From: Clostridia bacterium
GTDB taxonomy: Bacteria; Bacillota_A; Clostridia; Oscillospirales; CAG-272
DNA: 10,098 nucleotides
Direction of reading: 5' to 3'
NCBI GenBank assembly: GCA_017542695.1
Contig: JAFXWT010000095.1
Coordinates: 1 to 10,098 of the forward strand
Shown here piece by piece: positions 6,329 through 10,098 of this stretch. A model generated the notes under the pieces. That model saw only the letters and a program-made list of their open reading frames with translations, had not been told where the DNA came from and made no database searches. Position numbers and translations under genes: made by a program. Every line of letters begins with the position of its first letter. Position 1 is the stretch's first letter.

Positions 6329-7714
6329 ATGGATAACAAAAACTATGCCGACAGCGAAAACATTGTAAATGAAGAAAATAAGGTGCAGAGCGAGATGACG
6401 ATCGAAGAAAACCTTATCAACGAAACGCCTTTGCAAAAACAAGAACCGGAAAAGAAAAGAACACGCCGCGGCGTTCCCGTTTGGGTACTGATAATTTCGA
6501 TCTTTCTTGCGGCGCTCATCACTTTTCAGACCACATTTGTAATACTGACGGGAAAATACGGCAGTGAACTGAACCTTTTCCGCGCGCAGAGAAGCACTGT
6601 TTCGCCGGAGCTCGGAAAAGCATATACTCTGATCGACGAGATCTCATCGCTGTTTGAAGAAAACTACATCTACGAGCTTGACTATGACGCCATGATCGAG
6701 CGTATACTTTACGATTACGCTTACGAAACGAACGACAGATATGCGCTTTATATCACAGCGGCGGAATGGGAAGAAGAGCAGCAGGTGTCGCAGGGCAATT
6801 CCGCGGGCATCGGAATTATGATAGCTCCTTTCGGTCTCGACTCAAACAACGCGGTCGTCGGAGGGTTGTATATCACTCGCGTGATGAAAGACGGACCGTC
6901 GAGTAAAGCAGGACTGAAAAAGGGCGACGTCATCACGGCGATAGACGGAACAAGAATTGTCGGAATGAAATATGACGATGTGCTTTATCTTACGCCGGGC
7001 GAATCCGGCACGACGGTGAAGATCACCGTCGTCAGAGACGGCAATGAGATTGACTTTGACGTTGTTCGCGGCAGTTACACGTACGAAACGGTCGAGTACC
7101 GTGTCATTGAAAAAGACGGCTTGAAAATCGGATATATAAACATAACAGAATTTTATGAAATAACCGTCGAGCAGTTCAAGACGGCGGTCGAAAATCTGAA
7201 ATCGGAAGGCTGCAAGGGACTTATTTTTGATATGCGCGACAACCCCGGCGGCTATCTTTCTTCCGTTTATTACATCCTCGATTATATTCTTCCGACGGGT
7301 CCTGTCGTGAAGCTGACGTATGCCGACGGAAAAGAAGAAACGCTGTCGTCCGACTGGAGATGCATTTCCGGAATGGAGATGGCGGTGATCGTAAACGACG
7401 GAACGGCGAGCGCGGCGGAGCTTTTCACGGCGGCGCTCAAGGATTATAACTACGCGACGGTCGTCGGAACGCAGACATACGGTAAAGGGTGCGGTCAGGA
7501 CATATTCCCGCTTTCAAACGGCGGATATCTGAAGCTGACGACGTTCCTTTACAGCCCTCCGTATTCCGGAAATTATGACGGCGTGGGCGTGATCCCCGAC
7601 ATCGAGGTCAAACTCGAGGGCGACGCGGCGTTGAAGAACATCCTTATGCTGACCGAAAACGAGGATATTCAGCTTCAAACCGCGGTAATCAACATTCTGA
7701 ATAAAATAAAATGA
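6329..7714 (+). CDS. Membrane-anchored S41 (carboxyl-terminal) protease with PDZ domain
   Basis: Serine protease of the C-terminal processing peptidase family (CtpA/CtpB/Prc, MEROPS S41), 461 aa. A charged cytoplasmic N-terminus of about 48 residues, rich in Glu, Asn and Lys, ends in KKRTRR. One membrane helix follows (about 51-73, VWVLIISIFLAALITF). The rest should lie outside the membrane. A PDZ domain (about 155-245) includes the GIGI start and SKAGLKKGDVITAIDG. The catalytic domain has FDMRDNPGGYLSS, the nucleophile S361 in NDGTASAAELF and the general-base lysine K386 in YGKGCGQ, with Q390 four residues on, matching the family's Ser/Lys arrangement. No C-terminal peptidoglycan-binding domain is present, unlike some Firmicute homologues. 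Substrate unknown; homologues process envelope or sporulation signalling proteins. It follows the CdaR-like regulator across a hairpin. greA starts 23 bases after its double stop (TGA TAA). Confidence 0.94.
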   Translation: MDNKNYADSENIVNEENKVQSEMTIEENLINETPLQKQEPEKKRTRRGVPVWVLIISIFLAALITFQTTFVILTGKYGSELNLFRAQRSTVSPELGKAYTLIDEISSLFEENYIYELDYDAMIERILYDYAYETNDRYALYITAAEWEEEQQVSQGNSAGIGIMIAPFGLDSNNAVVGGLYITRVMKDGPSSKAGLKKGDVITAIDGTRIVGMKYDDVLYLTPGESGTTVKITVVRDGNEIDFDVVRGSYTYETVEYRVIEKDGLKIGYINITEFYEITVEQFKTAVENLKSEGCKGLIFDMRDNPGGYLSSVYYILDYILPTGPVVKLTYADGKEETLSSDWRCISGMEMAVIVNDGTASAAELFTAALKDYNYATVVGTQTYGKGCGQDIFPLSNGGYLKLTTFLYSPPYSGNYDGVGVIPDIEVKLEGDAALKNILMLTENEDIQLQTAVINILNKIK

Positions 7715-7737
7715 TAAATTAAGGAGATTTTACAATT

Positions 7738-8226
7738 ATGGCAAAGCAAATAGTCGTTACGGAAAGCGGTCTTAAAAAAATAACCGACGAACTTGAATAT
7801 TTAAAGAACGTAAAACGTAAGGAAGCGGCTGAAAACGTAGGTATAGCGCGCTCTTTCGGCGATCTTTCCGAGAACAGCGAATATGACGAGGCAAAGAATG
7901 AGCAGGCAAAGATCGAAGCGCAGATCTCCGAGCTTGAAGAGACTCTCGCACACGTGAAGGTCATCGGCGATCACGAGATACAGACGAACACCGTCAGCAT
8001 CGGCGTTTCGGTCGTCGTTTACGATATGGGATACAATGAAGAGGTAGAATATCATCTTGTAAGCTCGCGCGAGGTCGATCCGCTTCAGAACAAGATCTCC
8101 GATCAGTCGCCTCTCGGAAAAGCGATAATCGGCGCGAAGGTCGGCGACGTCGTTTCAGCGGAGGTGCCTGCGGGAACGATCAAGGTCAGAATTGTCAGCA
8201 TCAAGAAAAACGACGACGAAGAATAA
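7738..8226 (+). CDS. greA: Transcription elongation factor GreA
   Basis: Secondary-channel factor that rescues backtracked RNA polymerase by stimulating cleavage of the nascent RNA 3' end. The product is 162 aa, the usual length. The N-terminal antiparallel coiled coil (about 1-77) carries the tip motif [13 protein letters not shown]. Its D42 and E45 correspond to the acidic residues that hold the catalytic metal in GreA. The C-terminal FKBP-like domain (about 80-158) includes [24 protein letters not shown] at 7721-7726 lies 11 bases before the ATG, a slightly long gap. It sits between the S41 protease gene and lysS (16-base gap). The greA-lysS pairing is seen in other Firmicutes and suggests co-transcription. 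Confidence 0.97.
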   Translation: MAKQIVVTESGLKKITDELEYLKNVKRKEAAENVGIARSFGDLSENSEYDEAKNEQAKIEAQISELEETLAHVKVIGDHEIQTNTVSIGVSVVVYDMGYNEEVEYHLVSSREVDPLQNKISDQSPLGKAIIGAKVGDVVSAEVPAGTIKVRIVSIKKNDDEE

Positions 8227-8242
8227 TTATTTGGAGTAAAAA

Positions 8243-10098
8243 ATGGCAGAAAACATCAAAAACGAGAGCGAACAGCTTTCGCCGGAAAGAACGAACGAAA
8301 TACTCCGTCTGCGCCGCGAGAAGCTCGCCGCCATGACGGAGGCGGGACACAACCCGTTTATTATAACCAAATTCGACGTGACGCACCACAGCGTCGACGT
8401 CAAGGACAATTTTGACTCGCTCAACGGTAAAGACGTCACCGTTGCGGGACGTCTCATGTCGAAGAGAGTCATGGGCAAGGCGTCGTTCTGCCACATTCAG
8501 GATCTGAAAGGGCAGATACAGTCGTACGTCGCGCGCGACAGCGTCGGCGAAGATGAATACGCAGAGTTCAAAAAGCTCGACATAGGCGACATTGTCGGCG
8601 TTTCGGGCAAGGTATTCAGAACGCAGATGGGCGAGATTTCAATCCACGCGGAAAAGATCACGCTCCTGTCAAAGAGTCTGCAAATACTGCCCGAAAAGTA
8701 TCACGGACTGACGAACGTCGATCAGCGTTACCGCCAGAGATACGTCGATCTTATAATGAATCCCGAAGCCAAGGACACGTTCATCAAAAGATCGAAGATC
8801 ATTTCGTCGATACGTAAATATCTTGATGCGAAGGGATTTATGGAGGTCGAGACTCCAATGCTCGTTTCCAACGCCGGCGGCGCGGCGGCAAGACCGTTTG
8901 AAACGCATTTCAACGCGCTCGACACGGATTTCCGCCTCCGCATTTCGCTTGAGCTTTACTTAAAGCGTCTTATCGTCGGCGGACTTGAAAGAGTTTACGA
9001 GATCGGCAGAGTGTTCCGCAACGAAGGACTCGACACGCGCCACAATCCCGAATTCACGCTGATGGAGCTCTACCAGGCGTACACCGATTATCACGGCATG
9101 ATGGATCTGACCGAAGATATGTACCGCCACGTCGCAAAGGAAGTGCTCGGCACGACGACGATTGTTTATAACGGAGTTGAGATGGATCTCGGCAAGCCGT
9201 TCGAGCGCATAACGATGATCGACGCGGTCAAGAAGTATTCAGGCGTTGATTTCAATGAAATAAAAACGCTTGACGAGGCGCGCGCCGTTGCTGAAAAGCA
9301 TAACGTCGCGTTCGAGGAGCGCCACAAGAAAGGCGATATTTTGAATCTTTTCTTTGAGACGTTTGTCGAGGAACATCTGATCCAGCCGACGTTTGTCATG
9401 GATCACCCCGTCGAGATATCGCCTCTTACGAAGAAAAAGCCCGAAAATCCCGATTATGTCGAGAGATTCGAGTTTTATATGAACGGTTGGGAAATGGCGA
9501 ACGCATACTCCGAGCTCAACGATCCGATAGATCAGCGCGAACGCTTCAAGGAGCAGGACGCTCTCGCCGCAGCGGGCGACGCGGAAGCGAACCATACCGA
9601 CGAGGACTTCCTCAACGCGCTTGAAATCGGTATGCCTCCCACAGGCGGCATCGGATACGGCATCGACCGTATGTGTATGCTGTTCACCGACTCGGCGGCG
9701 ATCCGCGATGTGCTCCTTTTCCCGACGATGAAGCCGCTCGACGCCCCCGCAAAAGAGCAGGTGAAGACGGTAAAAATTGAGGAAACAGAAGAGAAGATCG
9801 ACTTTTCAAACGTAGAGATAGAGCCGATGTTTGCGGACACGGTCGATTTCGAGACTTTCCAGAAGTCCGATTTCCGCGCCGTGAAAGTCCTCGCTTGCGA
9901 GGCGGTGCCGAAGTCTAAGAAACTGCTCAAATTCACGCTCGACGACGGAACGGGAATTGAGCGCACAATCCTTTCGGGCATCCACGCGTACTATGAGCCG
10001 GAGGAGCTTATAGGCAAGACGTGCATCGCAATCACCAACCTCCCGCCGCGCGCGATGATGGGTATAGATTCGTGCGGAATGTTGATTTCCGCAGTTCA
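8243..10098 (+). CDS. lysS: Lysyl-tRNA synthetase (class II) fused to a C-terminal tRNA-binding domain, 3' partial
   Basis: Charges tRNA-Lys with lysine using ATP. The frame is open for 618 residues and leaves the window without a stop. TTGGAG at 8231-8236 lies six bases before the ATG. The N-terminal OB-fold anticodon-binding domain spans about 60-150 ([18 protein letters not shown]). The class II core follows, with motif 1 near 180-205 ([17 protein letters not shown]), motif 2 [20 protein letters not shown] with R259, and motif 3 GIGYGIDR with R476. The usual LysRS end, LLFPTMKPL, falls near residue 498. An acidic/lysine linker (about 500-530) then joins a second OB-fold of the Trbp111/MetRS C-terminal type, from about 534. 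It contains [37 protein letters not shown] and [18 protein letters not shown]. Only about the last 15-25 residues of that domain should be missing. The appendage probably raises tRNA affinity, and in related proteins it dimerises. Confidence 0.96.
   Translation, partial: MAENIKNESEQLSPERTNEILRLRREKLAAMTEAGHNPFIITKFDVTHHSVDVKDNFDSLNGKDVTVAGRLMSKRVMGKASFCHIQDLKGQIQSYVARDSVGEDEYAEFKKLDIGDIVGVSGKVFRTQMGEISIHAEKITLLSKSLQILPEKYHGLTNVDQRYRQRYVDLIMNPEAKDTFIKRSKIISSIRKYLDAKGFMEVETPMLVSNAGGAAARPFETHFNALDTDFRLRISLELYLKRLIVGGLERVYEIGRVFRNEGLDTRHNPEFTLMELYQAYTDYHGMMDLTEDMYRHVAKEVLGTTTIVYNGVEMDLGKPFERITMIDAVKKYSGVDFNEIKTLDEARAVAEKHNVAFEERHKKGDILNLFFETFVEEHLIQPTFVMDHPVEISPLTKKKPENPDYVERFEFYMNGWEMANAYSELNDPIDQRERFKEQDALAAAGDAEANHTDEDFLNALEIGMPPTGGIGYGIDRMCMLFTDSAAIRDVLLFPTMKPLDAPAKEQVKTVKIEETEEKIDFSNVEIEPMFADTVDFETFQKSDFRAVKVLACEAVPKSKKLLKFTLDDGTGIERTILSGIHAYYEPEELIGKTCIAITNLPPRAMMGIDSCGMLISAV

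Overview
The window reads as ordinary chromosomal housekeeping DNA from a low-GC Gram-positive lineage, most likely an anaerobic member of the Clostridia. The DnaK lacks the roughly 25-residue insert found near residue 80 in Gram-negative DnaK. The gene order dnaK-dnaJ-prmA-rsmE is typical of Firmicutes. Promoters and ribosome binding sites are of the sigma-A/Bacillota type, and the lysyl-tRNA synthetase carries a C-terminal tRNA-binding domain. No finer placement is possible from the sequence alone. All eight genes lie on the + strand. There are no RNA genes, insertion sequences, CRISPR arrays or phage genes.

Region 1 (1-4080) is a chaperone and translation-modification block: dnaK, dnaJ and prmA. 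A GC-rich hairpin sits between dnaK and dnaJ, and a strong intrinsic terminator follows prmA. The hrcA/grpE genes that usually precede dnaK are not visible. The first ~70 bases are unassigned, and their reading frame runs into dnaK without a stop.

Region 2 (4080-5030) is a single-gene unit. It has a consensus sigma-A promoter (TTGACA, 17 bases, TATAAT), then rsmE (16S rRNA m3U1498 methyltransferase), then an intrinsic terminator. An exact 18-base inverted repeat overlaps the stop codons of prmA and rsmE and so brackets this unit.

Region 3 (5030-10098) starts with an AT-rich promoter whose -10 box lies inside a 16-base palindrome. It drives a CdaR/PucR-type transcriptional regulator. A hairpin follows, then a membrane-anchored PDZ/S41 (carboxyl-terminal) protease, greA (transcript cleavage factor) and lysS (class II lysyl-tRNA synthetase). 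lysS runs off the right edge inside its appended tRNA-binding domain.

Functionally the genes cover protein folding (DnaK/DnaJ), ribosome modification (PrmA on L11, RsmE on 16S rRNA), envelope proteolysis, transcription-elongation rescue and tRNA charging. No clearly new multi-gene system is visible. The points most worth a second look are the LysRS fusion, the inverted repeat around rsmE, the palindrome over the regulator's promoter, and an orphan CdaR-like regulator beside an S41 protease.
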